A DNA stretch of 64,000 bases from Paenibacillus taichungensis (GCF_013359905.1 NZ_JABMCC010000108.1:62001-126000), one strand, 5' to 3'. Counted from the stretch's first letter, positions 24,565 through 34,536 are shown. The notes: generated by a model not told the origin, from the sequence alone. Made by a program: numbers and translations.

Positions 24565-25725
24565 CTACTTTGCCGTTAAATCTTCATACAGCCTGATTGT
24601 CTCCTGCTCCGGTTGATGTCCCAGTTCTTCAAGCAGGGTCAGCGTAAATGAATGATATATTCTGAGTATGGCTTGTTGATCACCCATGGATGCACATACT
24701 CTCATCATTAATCGGCAGATCTCTTCGGCATATGGCTCCCGTTCCTGTAGTTCGTTCAACTGCTCCATCGCTTCCTTGCCCCGTCCATGCTTCATGTCCC
24801 ATTCGGCGATATCCATAACCAGTCCTACATATTTACTTTTCAGTTCTCTAGCTTTGGCTTGAGCCCAGCGATAATCATGCTCCTCCAGATAATCACCGCG
24901 GTAGAGCGGGACGATATCCCGCAGTTGATCAACATTGTCTGACGTAACGGTATCATAGGCCATACCTTGCTCAAATTGCTCTACATCACTCACCAGATTA
25001 CCCGATAACAAACGATAGCGGTTCATGTTGTATTCCAGCTTGCCCGTCATACTCCATTCCCTCAGCAGTTTGCGGATTTGATAAACGGATGTATGCAAAT
25101 GCGTTAGCCCTTTCTCTTGCGAAACATCCGCCCACAATTTATCCAGTAGAATCTCTTTGCTTACCCAATCTCCTCTATGGTGAAACAAAAAAGCAAACAG
25201 TTCCTGCGATTTGGCTGTACGCCACTTATGTTTCTGCGCTTCCTGATCCAGGCTTCTGTAGATATCGAGATGTTTAAAAGTAAGCAATCCAGGCACACGG
25301 GTATCCAACTCCACAGCCTCAGATTCCAGAACCTCAGCAGTTGCAGCAACCTGAGGGGTTGAGGCTATCATCCCTGCGGCAATGCGATCGATCGTTTTGC
25401 CAAGCCTCACTGAACTTACCGGCTTCAGCACATAATCCAACGCCTGAAGTTCGAAGGCTTCAACCGCATGATCCGCGTAAGCCGTTATAAATATAATGCG
25501 AATACTGCTGTCCAATTGCTGTATATATTCAGCCGCTTCCAGTCCATTCATTTCCGGCATGCCAATGTCCAGAAACACTACGTCCACACGCTCTTTTGCC
25601 AGAAAATCCAGACCGGCACGGGCTGTTGAAAAACACTGCACGGGTGTAATCCGCCCATCCGATCGTAACAGGCGCTCCAGATGAAGCTGCGCCGGTTTCT
25701 CATCATCGATTACAATGGCTTTCAT
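24565..25725 (-). CDS. Response regulator with bacterial transcriptional activator domain
   Basis: A 386-residue regulator. The receiver domain (about 1-120) has DDEKPAQ, the phosphorylation Asp in VVFLDIGMPEMNG, and FITAYADHAVEAFELQALDYVLKPV, a LytR/CheY-like pattern. Residues about 160-250 form a winged-helix DNA-binding part (SKEILLDKLWADVSQEKGLTHLHTSVYQIRKLL), and about 255-385 a helical BTAD repeat as in SARP activators. The ATG start has GCAGGAGG 11 bases upstream; a TTG eleven codons earlier is inferior. It lies 100 bases after the large hybrid kinase, its likely partner, and before the photolyase gene. Confidence 0.85.
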   Translation of the reverse strand: MKAIVIDDEKPAQLHLERLLRSDGRITPVQCFSTARAGLDFLAKERVDVVFLDIGMPEMNGLEAAEYIQQLDSSIRIIFITAYADHAVEAFELQALDYVLKPVSSVRLGKTIDRIAAGMIASTPQVAATAEVLESEAVELDTRVPGLLTFKHLDIYRSLDQEAQKHKWRTAKSQELFAFLFHHRGDWVSKEILLDKLWADVSQEKGLTHLHTSVYQIRKLLREWSMTGKLEYNMNRYRLLSGNLVSDVEQFEQGMAYDTVTSDNVDQLRDIVPLYRGDYLEEHDYRWAQAKARELKSKYVGLVMDIAEWDMKHGRGKEAMEQLNELQEREPYAEEICRLMMRVCASMGDQQAILRIYHSFTLTLLEELGHQPEQETIRLYEDLTAK

Positions 25726-25824
25726 CGCTATTCCAGCCTCCTGCCGTGAATTATTCAATGGGAATACCGGTTATCTTGGCACCCGCTTAATAGTCTGTTA
25801 ACCAAATCCGCCCAGCTCGGCCCA

Positions 25825-28800
25825 TTATTTGGAACCATTTCTCTTCTCCACAGGTATGCGAAACCGTATTAGCGTTCCTTTCCCCGAATGACTCTGAATC
25901 TCCAGCCCTTGACCATATATAGACAACAGGCGTCGATTAATATTCTGTAGCCCTACACCTCCAGGACCTTCAGTTCGCCCTGAACTTACTTGAGCCAAAC
26001 GCTCAGGAGGTATGCCTACTCCATCATCCTGTACCACAATGACGATGTGCTCATCTTCCCTGGTAATACCAAGGTTAACCGTACCGCCTGCAGCACGCTC
26101 CATCACCCCGTGACGAATCGCATTCTCCACAAGTGGTTGAATACTGAGTGGTGGCAGGTAAAGACGCACATCTGGGTCGATATCATAATGGACCACCAAA
26201 CGTTCCTCGAACCTAGCTTGTTCCAGATGTACGTAGGACTCCACTAACTCCAGTTCCTTCGCTAGCGGAACCAGTTGGTCGCGGTTCTGGAAATCGAAAC
26301 TTCCCCGCAAGTAATGACTCAGTTCAATAAGCAAATCGGTCGCTTTATCCGGATTGACGGCGCATGTTGCAATAATGACGTTGAGCGCGTTATATAAAAA
26401 GTGCGGTTTGATCTGAGCTTGCAAAAAGGCCATTTCCGTACGAATAACTTCCTGTACCGAGGTACGCATCTCAATTAACGTCCGCACTCTTGCACGCAGT
26501 TCACCTGCATCCACAGGTTTGCTCAGAAAATCATTTGCTCCTGCCTGGAACCCCATTTTGATATCTTCAGGCAGCCCGCGAGCTGTCAGCATAAGAATAG
26601 GCAGCTCGGACAAGGAGCTGTTCTCACGCAGCTTGCGACACAGCTCAAGCCCGGACATTTGTGGCATCATCCAGTCTGTAATGACAAGATCAATGGAGGG
26701 GTGTTCTTCACGAAGCTTCAGTGCTGCTGCCCCGCTATCCGCTGCAATGACACGGTAACGTTCCGTTGATAGAAGATTGAACAATACCTGTCGATTCACA
26801 GGATCATCGTCCACAATCAGAATGGTATGCTCTGCTTCCAGACTATCATCCGTCTCATCCCAATGCACTGCTGCTGCCGTATCCTGCGCTCTTCTTTCTT
26901 GGGTAGATACATATTGAGCCGCAACAGGCTTCGAATTCACTTGCAGCAAAGGAAACTGCACAACAGGCAGGGTAAAATGAAAGGTCGAACCTTCACCTGG
27001 CTCCGATTCTACCCAGATGATCCCTCCCCCAAGCTCGACAAGTTTGCGAGTGATACTCAGTCCAAGACCAGTTCCTCCGTTAACCCTCTCACTTGTTCCG
27101 TTGCCCTGTTCGTAAGACTGAAATATGTCTTCCAGTTTATCTGGGGTAATACCAACACCTGTATCGGCGATAGATACCGTCACCATAGCTCCATCCACAC
27201 GGGCATAGATCCGAATCTCACCTTGCTTCGTGTACTTATACGCATTGCCCAGCAGGTTGTACAGAATCTGCCTTAGGCGATCCTCGTCCGCTTCAACCAA
27301 CGGCAACGCTAGAGGCCATTGTTGAATCAGCACAACCGGTTTATCTTCAAAGGTAAAACCAGAGACTTCAACCACCGTTCGGGCAACGGATTCAAGGTCC
27401 ACAGCATTCCGTTTTAATTCAATTTCACCATTTTTGAGCTTGGAAAAATCCAAAATATCGTTTACCAGCAGTGAAAGCCGCTTTCCAGTTGAGGTGATCA
27501 TGGACAGATTTTTAGCCTGCTTGGGTGTAACCGCTCCTGCCGCCCCTTCCAGCATCGATTGAGCAATATTAATAATGCCATGTAGGGGAGTTCTCAGTTC
27601 ATGTGACGTATTGGCCATAAACTCATCCTTGAGAATATCAATGGCAAGCAAACGTTCAGACAACGCTTCAACTTCACGGAATGATTGTGCGAATCGGGTC
27701 GCTGTTAGAATCATCTGTGCAAAGACGAATAACAGAAGCTCGTACAGCGCAAGAAATGTCGTATCCACGGTGGTGAAAGCACCAACGGTGTGCAGCACAA
27801 CCACCATAAATATACTCATCATGCTCATTAGGACAAAATGACCGTCGTTCGGTTGCTTTTTCAGCCAATGGAGCATAGCTCGCAGCGTGTAACCAATCAC
27901 CACCAGTGAAATCAGCAGCATAGGCAGCTCCAACAATGAGAATAGAACAGGAGACAATGTAAGGCCTACCACGCATTGGACTATTACCAGAACCACACCC
28001 AAGCGAACAAACCATTGATGTACCGCTCCAGGAACAAGTGCATCCATGTAACGTAGCAAGTAATAATACGCAAGAGCCGCGCTGAGTAATTGCAGCCGCA
28101 GAATATCATTATTCGGTAAGAATGGTAACAGGGTTCCCAGCAACTTCTCTCCATGAGTTAATGCGTACATTGCACCGGACAGGCTGAATAACCCTAGATA
28201 CCGAAGCTCTTTCTCACTGCGCCGCAGCCGGAATAACATCAGGAAGAAGGCCGCTGGCAAAATAAATCCGAATAGTGTCATCAGATCCTTGAGCCAATCC
28301 TGTTGTTGGCTCTTCAGGATACTGTGCTCGTCTCCAAACAAAATGGATGCGATAATGCCTCCAGACGAGTAGCTGTAATTGGATACCTGAATGATAATAT
28401 CTGCAACGTCGCCTTCTATGGAAGTAAATCCTGTAAAAGGCAAATTGAGCTGAATGTCGGTATTTCGTGTTGTACCTGGCAGCCCTTTGCCGCCAATCTC
28501 TTTGCCATCTATAAATAAACGATGAGCCATACGGATATTTTGAGTGCGGATTCCGTAATCGTTCTTCTCTGCTCTAGGGGGAATTCGAACACGTAAATGA
28601 TAGGTCCCATACCCGTGCGCCTCTCCAAGAATCCCATTCCACCGGGAGGGGACATGGATAGGTAGAGGTTTGGAAAGCGGCTTGCGTCCGGATACGTCCG
28701 CCTCAAAATCAACAGGCTTCAACAACTGACCCGGATAGAAATCCCAAGTACCATTCAGGGATGCAGCCCCATGCCTGTCGAAGTTCCAGCTGGTCAGGTC

Positions 28801-28923
28801 CATGACCCCATCCCTTGCATGAGGGTTGCCGCGCTCAATAATTAACGTTTGAATAATGGATCCCAGAGGAAAGGCAACAATACATATAAAGCTAATGGTG
28901 AGCATAATCCAGTGTTTTCTCAT
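25825..28923 (-). CDS. Large hybrid sensor kinase with two kinase modules
   Basis: A 1032-residue membrane protein. After an N-terminal helix there is an outside sensor domain (about 35-200, SLNGTWDFYPGQLL, typical of 7TMR-DISM extracellular domains), then seven membrane helices (about 205-420). A classical kinase follows: phosphoacceptor FMANTSHELRTPLHG near 445, and ATP-binding N- and G-boxes to about 660. A receiver domain with DWMMPQMSG lies near 740, and a second, LytS-type kinase module (AQIKPHFLYNALNV near 830, then PLVENAIRHGV and GVGLQNINRRL) lies at the C-terminus. Two histidines plus an internal Asp imply an internal relay. It is followed by a response regulator and a photolyase gene. 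The signal is unknown; DISM sensors usually bind carbohydrates. Confidence 0.88.
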   Translation of the reverse strand: MRKHWIMLTISFICIVAFPLGSIIQTLIIERGNPHARDGVMDLTSWNFDRHGAASLNGTWDFYPGQLLKPVDFEADVSGRKPLSKPLPIHVPSRWNGILGEAHGYGTYHLRVRIPPRAEKNDYGIRTQNIRMAHRLFIDGKEIGGKGLPGTTRNTDIQLNLPFTGFTSIEGDVADIIIQVSNYSYSSGGIIASILFGDEHSILKSQQQDWLKDLMTLFGFILPAAFFLMLFRLRRSEKELRYLGLFSLSGAMYALTHGEKLLGTLLPFLPNNDILRLQLLSAALAYYYLLRYMDALVPGAVHQWFVRLGVVLVIVQCVVGLTLSPVLFSLLELPMLLISLVVIGYTLRAMLHWLKKQPNDGHFVLMSMMSIFMVVVLHTVGAFTTVDTTFLALYELLLFVFAQMILTATRFAQSFREVEALSERLLAIDILKDEFMANTSHELRTPLHGIINIAQSMLEGAAGAVTPKQAKNLSMITSTGKRLSLLVNDILDFSKLKNGEIELKRNAVDLESVARTVVEVSGFTFEDKPVVLIQQWPLALPLVEADEDRLRQILYNLLGNAYKYTKQGEIRIYARVDGAMVTVSIADTGVGITPDKLEDIFQSYEQGNGTSERVNGGTGLGLSITRKLVELGGGIIWVESEPGEGSTFHFTLPVVQFPLLQVNSKPVAAQYVSTQERRAQDTAAAVHWDETDDSLEAEHTILIVDDDPVNRQVLFNLLSTERYRVIAADSGAAALKLREEHPSIDLVITDWMMPQMSGLELCRKLRENSSLSELPILMLTARGLPEDIKMGFQAGANDFLSKPVDAGELRARVRTLIEMRTSVQEVIRTEMAFLQAQIKPHFLYNALNVIIATCAVNPDKATDLLIELSHYLRGSFDFQNRDQLVPLAKELELVESYVHLEQARFEERLVVHYDIDPDVRLYLPPLSIQPLVENAIRHGVMERAAGGTVNLGITREDEHIVIVVQDDGVGIPPERLAQVSSGRTEGPGGVGLQNINRRLLSIYGQGLEIQSHSGKGTLIRFRIPVEKRNGSK

Positions 28924-29048
28924 CTATGTAATCCTTCCGCCCCCATGGCGAGAGACGTCTAATTTTGTCGTTTTATACCTATAACTCCATGTTACACGTT
29001 TCTGTTGCTGACGGAAATAGTTCTTACATGATATTTTAACGCCAAAAA

Positions 29049-29096
29049 AGCCACAGGCTCAGCTACCGGAATGCAGACCGGAGTAAGACCCGTGAC
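29049..29096 (-). terminator. Terminator of the SRPBCC gene
   Basis: An imperfect long stem (AGCCACAGG...ACCGG / CCGG...CCCGTGACT) followed on the minus strand by TTTTTTGGC. Confidence 0.7.
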
Positions 29097-29138
29097 TTTT
29101 TGAATTTGTTGACTATCTTTTCTACTTCTCTCGTTTCC

Positions 29139-29561
29139 TTACGCTTGTCCAACGACCTGGGCCAGTTTCTGCACGATTCCAGCCCAGCCCTGCTCCATCC
29201 GTTCACGAACCATGGCATGAGCCTGTCCAAATTCAGTCAGTTTGTCCGCGTCCCAACCACTGTGAATCAATGCAAAGTCAGTGTCTTGTCCTTGCTCCGT
29301 TAGTTCAAACGTAAGCGTCCAGTCCTTACCCCATTGGAATGACAGCTTATGTAGCGGCTGAACTTCCGTGACTTTGCACGGTGATTTACCAAAGGGTCCT
29401 GCTTCCAATATAAATTCATGCCCTTCCACCGGCTCCAGATTGCTTGGCATAAACCATGATTCCAAGCCCTTCGACGTCGATACAATCGCCCACACTTTCT
29501 CCACAGGTGCGTGAAGTAACAGTTGTTCCCGAATATCTGGCAATGCACTTGAAGATTCCAT
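29139..29561 (-). CDS. SRPBCC (AHSA1-like) domain protein
   Basis: A 140-residue START/SRPBCC-fold protein of the AHSA1 group. The usual opening REQLLLHAPVEKVWAIVSTSKGLESWFMP is followed by strands around GHEFILEAGPFGKSPCKVTEVQP and a long C-terminal helix with GWAGIVQKLAQ. The family binds small hydrophobic ligands or acts as an Hsp90 co-factor. The ATG is chosen with AAGGAG seven bases upstream. The longer frame by 13 codons has none. Function here is unknown. Confidence 0.82.
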   Translation of the reverse strand: MESSSALPDIREQLLLHAPVEKVWAIVSTSKGLESWFMPSNLEPVEGHEFILEAGPFGKSPCKVTEVQPLHKLSFQWGKDWTLTFELTEQGQDTDFALIHSGWDADKLTEFGQAHAMVRERMEQGWAGIVQKLAQVVGQA

Positions 29562-29751
29562 GATATCTCTCCTTCTAAATGGATATAACTCATTGTTCAA
29601 GATTAGATGATATGTGTCAAATATATTCTGCTAACAACAGGTACTCTGTTGACCGGCATTGAAAACAAATCTATAATTGGAACATATTACATAAAAGGTG
29701 CGTGATTTCTTATGATAGTCTGCTCTGAAAAATTCAATTCCAACCGTTGCC

Positions 29752-29785
29752 GGAAGGGATAAACATTTCGTAGCTAGTCCCTTCC
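29752..29785 (+). other. Inverted repeat in the leader of the methyltransferase gene
   Basis: GGAAGGGA / TCCCTTCC, 8-bp perfect arms around an 18-base loop, 37 bases upstream of the methyltransferase start. Possible operator or leader hairpin. Confidence 0.35.
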
Positions 29786-29822
29786 ACATTCTATTCTAAT
29801 TATGTTGTGGAGGAAACGTTAC

Positions 29823-30653
29823 ATGTCTTTTAGTTATTATGGTCCTTTATGTACCGAGGTTTATAATGCCACCAAACCCGTTGGCCAATCCCTCGGAGGC
29901 GATATTGAATTTTACCGTGATTATCTGATGAACTGCAATGGACGCATCCTGGAAGCAATGTCTGGTTCAGGTCGAATGCTGATTCCATTACTTGAGGCTG
30001 GTTTGAACGTAGACGGTCTTGATTATTCAACGGATATGCTCGATTCATGCCGGGCTCTTTGTACCGAGCGAGGATTGCCCCTGCCTGAATTGTTCGCTGC
30101 TGATCTGGAGACACTTGATCTTCCTTATCGGTATGAAGTCATTATCATCGCCGCAGGCTCCCTGCTGCTTATTCAAGATAGACAGGCTTCCATAAAGGCC
30201 CTGCATAATCTGTATCAACATCTGGAACCTGGAGGCCGACTTGTGCTGGACCTCTTCCTACCCGATGTTACGAATACGACCTCACACTACTCAGGTACCT
30301 CGACTGTTCAATTACCGGATGGCGATACGATTACAATGGAGAGCAAAGACATCGAAGTCAATATGCTTCAGCAATACAAAGTAAGTTTAATTCGCTATGA
30401 AAAGTGGCGCCATGGCACCCTCATAGCCACAGAACTGCAACAGCTTGCATTACGTTGGTACGGCGTGGAGGAGATGCGCATGATTCTGGAACAGATCGGT
30501 TTCGTTGAAGTTATTGTATATGCCGACTTCGACCCCGACCAGGAACCTTCGCGTTCTGATCAGAAATTTGTGTTTGAAGCGACACGAGGACTACCCTCGG
30601 AAGTGGATTCACTTTCAGGTCAAAGCGCTATCGAATCGACCACACCGGGATAA
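29823..30653 (+). CDS. Class I SAM-dependent methyltransferase
   Basis: A 276-residue cytosolic methyltransferase. Motif I is seen as ILEAMSGSGRMLIPLLEAG near residue 45, with the acidic residue of the adenosine site in VDGLDYSTDM, motif II around VIIIAAGSLLLI, and motif III LEPGGRLVLDLF. A C-terminal region with TELQQLALRWYGVEEM is typical of small-molecule methyltransferases. The preferred ATG has GTGGAGG nine bases upstream; the first ATG seven codons earlier overlaps that site. The substrate cannot be told. It is a single gene ending at a shared hairpin. Confidence 0.85.
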   Translation: MSFSYYGPLCTEVYNATKPVGQSLGGDIEFYRDYLMNCNGRILEAMSGSGRMLIPLLEAGLNVDGLDYSTDMLDSCRALCTERGLPLPELFAADLETLDLPYRYEVIIIAAGSLLLIQDRQASIKALHNLYQHLEPGGRLVLDLFLPDVTNTTSHYSGTSTVQLPDGDTITMESKDIEVNMLQQYKVSLIRYEKWRHGTLIATELQQLALRWYGVEEMRMILEQIGFVEVIVYADFDPDQEPSRSDQKFVFEATRGLPSEVDSLSGQSAIESTTPG

Positions 30654-30748
30654 GATCCAAGATCGAGGAAGTAACGTGCATACGATTGGTTAATACGTAA
30701 AAATTGCAGCTAATAACAGTTGCTAGGTTCGTTAGATTGTAATGATGC

Positions 30749-30801
30749 TAAAAAGGGATGTCCTCCGTCATGTTCATGACTTATGGGACATCCCTTTTTA
30801 A
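30749..30801. terminator. Bidirectional hairpin terminator (copy 1 of a repeated element)
   Basis: AAAAAGGGATGTCC / GGGACATCCCTTTTT with an inner GTCATG / CATGAC helix. It separates the convergent methyltransferase and namA genes. A close relative occurs at 49831-49876. Confidence 0.85.
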
Positions 30802-30845
30802 TTGAATTTATATAAATGTTCTAATTAAAAATGTTCTAATTAAGA

Positions 30846-31880
30846 TCAGTACCCGCGAGAATACGGCTGTGCGATAGCCGCTTTATCTTTGCTAACACCC
30901 AGTTCCAGAGCTGCATGAGTCGCCCAGTAAGGATCACGCAGCATACCTCTGCCAACCGCGACCAGATCTGCATCACCGTTGCCGATAACCGCTTGAGCCA
31001 GAGCTGAATCTTCAAGCATGCCTACCGCAATGACAGGAACGTTCAGTTCTTCACGGAAACGACGAGCAAACGGCACTTGGTAACCAGGGTAGTTACCCGG
31101 TTTACGTTGTCCGGAAGGTCCTTCACCGCCAGAGCTAATGTGGAACATATCCACGCCTGCTGCCTGATAGGCACGGGAAATTTCAATGGTATGATCAATG
31201 TCATACCCGCCATCAGCGTATTCCACTGCCGAAATCCGCATAATCAGCGGCATATCTTCCGGCATTTCTTTTTTCACTGCGCGAATAATCTCGACACCAA
31301 AACGGGAAAGATCCTGTCCATACTCATCCTCGCGATGGTTCATCAGTGGAGAATGGAATTGATGAATGAGATAACCGTGTGCACCATGCAGCTCAATCGC
31401 ATCGACCCCCGCAGCTACTGCACGGCGTACACCGTCCGCAAATTTCTGTACCATGGCTTGTGTTTCCTCTGTAGTTAAAGCGTGTGGTGTATTAAAGCTC
31501 TCTCCAGGGAAAGTAACCACTGATGGAGCTACAGGTCGAGCCGCATCCTCTGCTTTACGTCCAGCATGCGCGATCTGAATCGCCACCTTGGAGCCATATG
31601 CGTGAATACCATCCACCAGCTTGGTAAAGGCAGGAATGTGTTCATCTGACCAGATGCCCAGATCATTGTCAGTAATACGTCCGTCCGGATCAACATCCGT
31701 CATCTCGATCACGATCAACCCTGTACCCCCAACCGCACGGCTTACATAGTGTACCTGATGCCAATCGTTCGGAATGCCGTCTTTAGCAGTAACGGAATAT
31801 TGGCACATCGGTGCCATAACGACACGGTTATTTAGTTGAAGTCCCTTGAATTGATAAGGGGAAAATAATTTCTCTGTCAT
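30846..31880 (-). CDS. namA: NADPH dehydrogenase, old yellow enzyme family
   Basis: FMN-dependent ene-reductase of the YqjM/NamA type, 344 residues, reducing activated C=C bonds and perhaps quinones or nitro compounds. Visible blocks are the cysteine that tunes the flavin in VVMAPMCQYSV, the FMN-contact VEYADGGY, the catalytic His pair in ELHGAHGYLIHQFHSPLMN, and AVGRGMLRDPYW at the C-terminus. Ribosome site TAGGAG lies about 11 bases before the ATG. It is alone on its transcript. YqjM expression in B. subtilis responds to peroxide and electrophiles; here a promoter must lie in 31881-32160. Confidence 0.92.
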   Translation of the reverse strand: MTEKLFSPYQFKGLQLNNRVVMAPMCQYSVTAKDGIPNDWHQVHYVSRAVGGTGLIVIEMTDVDPDGRITDNDLGIWSDEHIPAFTKLVDGIHAYGSKVAIQIAHAGRKAEDAARPVAPSVVTFPGESFNTPHALTTEETQAMVQKFADGVRRAVAAGVDAIELHGAHGYLIHQFHSPLMNHREDEYGQDLSRFGVEIIRAVKKEMPEDMPLIMRISAVEYADGGYDIDHTIEISRAYQAAGVDMFHISSGGEGPSGQRKPGNYPGYQVPFARRFREELNVPVIAVGMLEDSALAQAVIGNGDADLVAVGRGMLRDPYWATHAALELGVSKDKAAIAQPYSRGY

Positions 31881-32204
31881 TTCAATTCCATCTCCTATTC
31901 AGTATGTTGATATATGTTGAGGCAATTCCTTGTTTTCCAGATCGGAAAACAGCTGCCCATGCTTGCCGCAGTTGTCCTGCTCCAAATCCTCAATAACTAT
32001 TATGAACCTAACCTATAGAAATACAAGTACGTACTTTTTTGTGAGATAGTACCCTTTTTTATACCTAGTTGACCATTTTCTTCTGATGCATTCACCACAA
32101 CTCGAAATGAACCCAAAACATGATATGATAGCCATACAGACATACAGGTTATACTATACCCACTTTATATAAGTTGTACCTAACGGTTACACGAAAACGG
32201 AGAG

Positions 32205-32340
32205 GGCAGGATAAACTGGAGAAGCGAAGCGTTCGCCTTTATCACCGGATTTCCCTTTTAATAAGGGAATCAAAAAAATCTGGGGATAACAGCGATCAGA
32301 AGGGTATTCTGACCTCGTAGTGATAGTGTAAAATAAGTGG
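32205..32340 (+). ncRNA. Structured element upstream of pepT
   Basis: A 130-base stretch with three consecutive hairpins. The first is GCGAA / TTCGC (32226-32238). The second is CCGGATTTCCCTT / AAGGGAATC...AATCTGG (32252-32284). The third is TCAGAA / TTCTGA (32297-32312). Single-stranded GGGGATAACAGCGA lies between the last two. It ends before the pepT ribosome site. I recognise this string as a type that recurs upstream of genes in Paenibacillus genomes, from memory and not checked. It may be a structured RNA leader. Confidence 0.45.
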
Positions 32341-32379
32341 TCAACTTATATACTAACCGAGCCGAAGGAGCGATTACTG

Positions 32380-33618
32380 GTGAAAGATATTTTAATTCAA
32401 AGACTAACAACCTATGCTCAAATGGACACACAATCCGATGAAAATAGCGAGACCTGCCCTTCCTCACCAGGCCAGCTGGTCTTGGGTAAATACCTAGTTG
32501 AAGAATGTACATCCATTGGATTGCAGGAAGTGACCATGGATGATAACGGCTACGTAATGGCGACATTGCCATCCAACACAGACAAGGATGTTCCAGTGAT
32601 CGGTTTCCTGGCTCATCTGGATACAGCAACGGACTTCACAGGCAAAGATGTCAAACCACAGGTCATCGACAACTATGATGGACAGGACATTGTGCTGAAT
32701 CAGGAATTGGATGTGGTGTTATCCACAACTGATTTCCCAGAACTGCGTGAATATAAAGGCCACACCCTGATTACAACAGATGGCACAACACTTCTTGGCG
32801 CGGACAATAAAGCCGGTATTACCGAGATCATGACAGCAATGGCCTACCTGATTGAACACCCGGAATTAAAACATGGAAAGATTCGTGTTGCTTTTACCCC
32901 GGATGAAGAGATTGGCCGTGGGCCGCATAAGTTCGATGTCCCTGCTTTTGGAGCCAAATATGCCTACACGGTGGACGGCGGACCACTTGGCGAGCTGGAA
33001 TACGAAAGTTTCAACGCGGCTGCTGCCAAAATCACAGTACGGGGCACCAACGTGCACCCGGGCACAGCCAAAAACAAGATGGTCAATTCCGCTAAAATTG
33101 CGATGGAGTTGAACCGCCGATTGCCTGCGGAGGAAGCTCCCGAATTCACAGAAGGTTATGAAGGATTCTATCATTTGTTATCTATCGAGGGAGACGTCGA
33201 ACTGACTAAGATGAGTTACATCATCCGGGACTTCGACCGGGAGAAGTTTGAGGAACGTAAAGCGTATTTGTTGGATGTCGTGGGCGAATTGAAAAACAAA
33301 TATGGCGAGAAAAGTATCTCCATTGAATTAAATGATCAATACTATAACATGCGTGAGAAAATCGAACCTGTGCGCCAGATCGTCGATATTGCACACGAAG
33401 CGATGACTCGCCTGGATATCGAACCTGTCATCCGCCCAATTCGGGGAGGCACAGACGGTTCCCAGCTTTCGTACATGGGTATGCCTACACCCAACATCTT
33501 CACTGGCGGAGAGAACTATCACGGCAAATTCGAATATGTATCGGTGGATAATATGGTGAAGGCCACACAGGTCATCGTGGAAATCGCTCAATTATTCGAA
33601 CAGCGTGGAGATGTTTAA
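32380..33618 (+). CDS. pepT: Peptidase T (tripeptide aminopeptidase)
   Basis: Dizinc M20-family aminopeptidase of 412 residues that removes the N-terminal residue from tripeptides in the cytoplasm. Metal and catalytic blocks are [11 protein letters not shown] (His and Asp), [14 protein letters not shown] (bridging Asp), [12 protein letters not shown] (catalytic Glu pair), [14 protein letters not shown], and the C-terminal [11 protein letters not shown] with [14 protein letters not shown]. The length is typical of PepT. The start is GTG with AAGGAG nine bases upstream. It follows the structured element described above and has its own terminator, so it is likely to be monocistronic. Confidence 0.95.
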   Translation: MKDILIQRLTTYAQMDTQSDENSETCPSSPGQLVLGKYLVEECTSIGLQEVTMDDNGYVMATLPSNTDKDVPVIGFLAHLDTATDFTGKDVKPQVIDNYDGQDIVLNQELDVVLSTTDFPELREYKGHTLITTDGTTLLGADNKAGITEIMTAMAYLIEHPELKHGKIRVAFTPDEEIGRGPHKFDVPAFGAKYAYTVDGGPLGELEYESFNAAAAKITVRGTNVHPGTAKNKMVNSAKIAMELNRRLPAEEAPEFTEGYEGFYHLLSIEGDVELTKMSYIIRDFDREKFEERKAYLLDVVGELKNKYGEKSISIELNDQYYNMREKIEPVRQIVDIAHEAMTRLDIEPVIRPIRGGTDGSQLSYMGMPTPNIFTGGENYHGKFEYVSVDNMVKATQVIVEIAQLFEQRGDV

Positions 33619-33681
33619 ACCATATCTAAATTAATAGAACGACAAAGAAAAAAAGCCTTCACCTGACAAGTGGAGGCACTG

Positions 33682-33708
33682 GACACCCTCTGATCTGCAG
33701 AGGGTGTC
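33682..33708 (+). terminator. Terminator of pepT
   Basis: Perfect 11-bp stem GACACCCTCTG / CAGAGGGTGTC followed by TTTACATTTTT. Confidence 0.9.
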
Positions 33709-33756
33709 TTTACATTTTTACCGTAAAACGATGTGAGGTACTGCCATCTAACCTAC

Positions 33757-34449
33757 TTATTCGTACATATTACCTCCCGCAATTTCACGCAGCTGCTCCA
33801 GATTGCAGATGACAATGTTGCGCTGTTCTTTGCGGATGATTTCACGGTCACGAAGGTCATGGATGACCCGGTTCAAGTGTCTATAGCTCGTGCCCAGCAT
33901 ATCGGCCAGCTCTGTTAACTTGGAGGTCTGGATTTCTTCTGTGATCTGCTCCCCCTGCTCCATCGTGGACAACAAATAGCTTGCAAAACGGCTCTCTACA
34001 GGATAAAGCAGATTAAGACTCGATAGATTCGAGAAGGTATATAATTTGTGGGTCACATGACTGAGCATAAAATGGAGAAATTTCGGGTTTTCAGCATATG
34101 TATTCTTGAGATAGCGATAGCTTACACCGAGCAACAGGCTCTTGTTGACGGATTCCACCGTGTTTTTGGCTTCCTTACCATTGACCAGCTCCAGATCACC
34201 TACCAGAGCAGGAGGCATACTGAAACGCAGCAACAAAGACTTGCCATTCGGAAGTGTTGTATAAATCTTGAGCTTACCTTGGACGAGAAAATATAATCGT
34301 TCGGGACGTTCACCTTTGGCACATATAATCTCGCCTTTGGAGGCTTCGAGCAACCTTAATTCAGCAAGTGCAGGCTCGTCGAGCACCTGATCCAGGCCAT
34401 GCTCCCGCGCAAGCTGGCGCAGCAATCCAAAGTCCATGATTTCTCTCAT
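33757..34449 (-). CDS. Crp/Fnr-family transcriptional regulator (YeiL-like)
   Basis: A 230-residue regulator. Residues about 15-125 form a cyclic-nucleotide-binding-type barrel (ERLYFLVQGKLKIYTTLPNG). A long dimerisation helix follows, and then a helix-turn-helix with TSKLTELADMLGTSYRHLNRVIHDL (about 170-200). No Cys cluster of the Fnr type is seen, so a [4Fe-4S] sensor is not evident. The ATG is preferred with AGGGGGG seven bases upstream; the longer frame begins in the promoter region. It is divergent from the soluble chemoreceptor gene. YeiL-type members are linked to stationary-phase or nitrogen stress. Ligand unknown. Confidence 0.85.
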   Translation of the reverse strand: MREIMDFGLLRQLAREHGLDQVLDEPALAELRLLEASKGEIICAKGERPERLYFLVQGKLKIYTTLPNGKSLLLRFSMPPALVGDLELVNGKEAKNTVESVNKSLLLGVSYRYLKNTYAENPKFLHFMLSHVTHKLYTFSNLSSLNLLYPVESRFASYLLSTMEQGEQITEEIQTSKLTELADMLGTSYRHLNRVIHDLRDREIIRKEQRNIVICNLEQLREIAGGNMYE

Positions 34450-34536
34450 CTCGGAACCCCCCTGTGTAGATCTACATATGCATTGGACACATGTCCCATA
34501 AACGATATAGATCAGTACAAATATCTTAATATAAAA

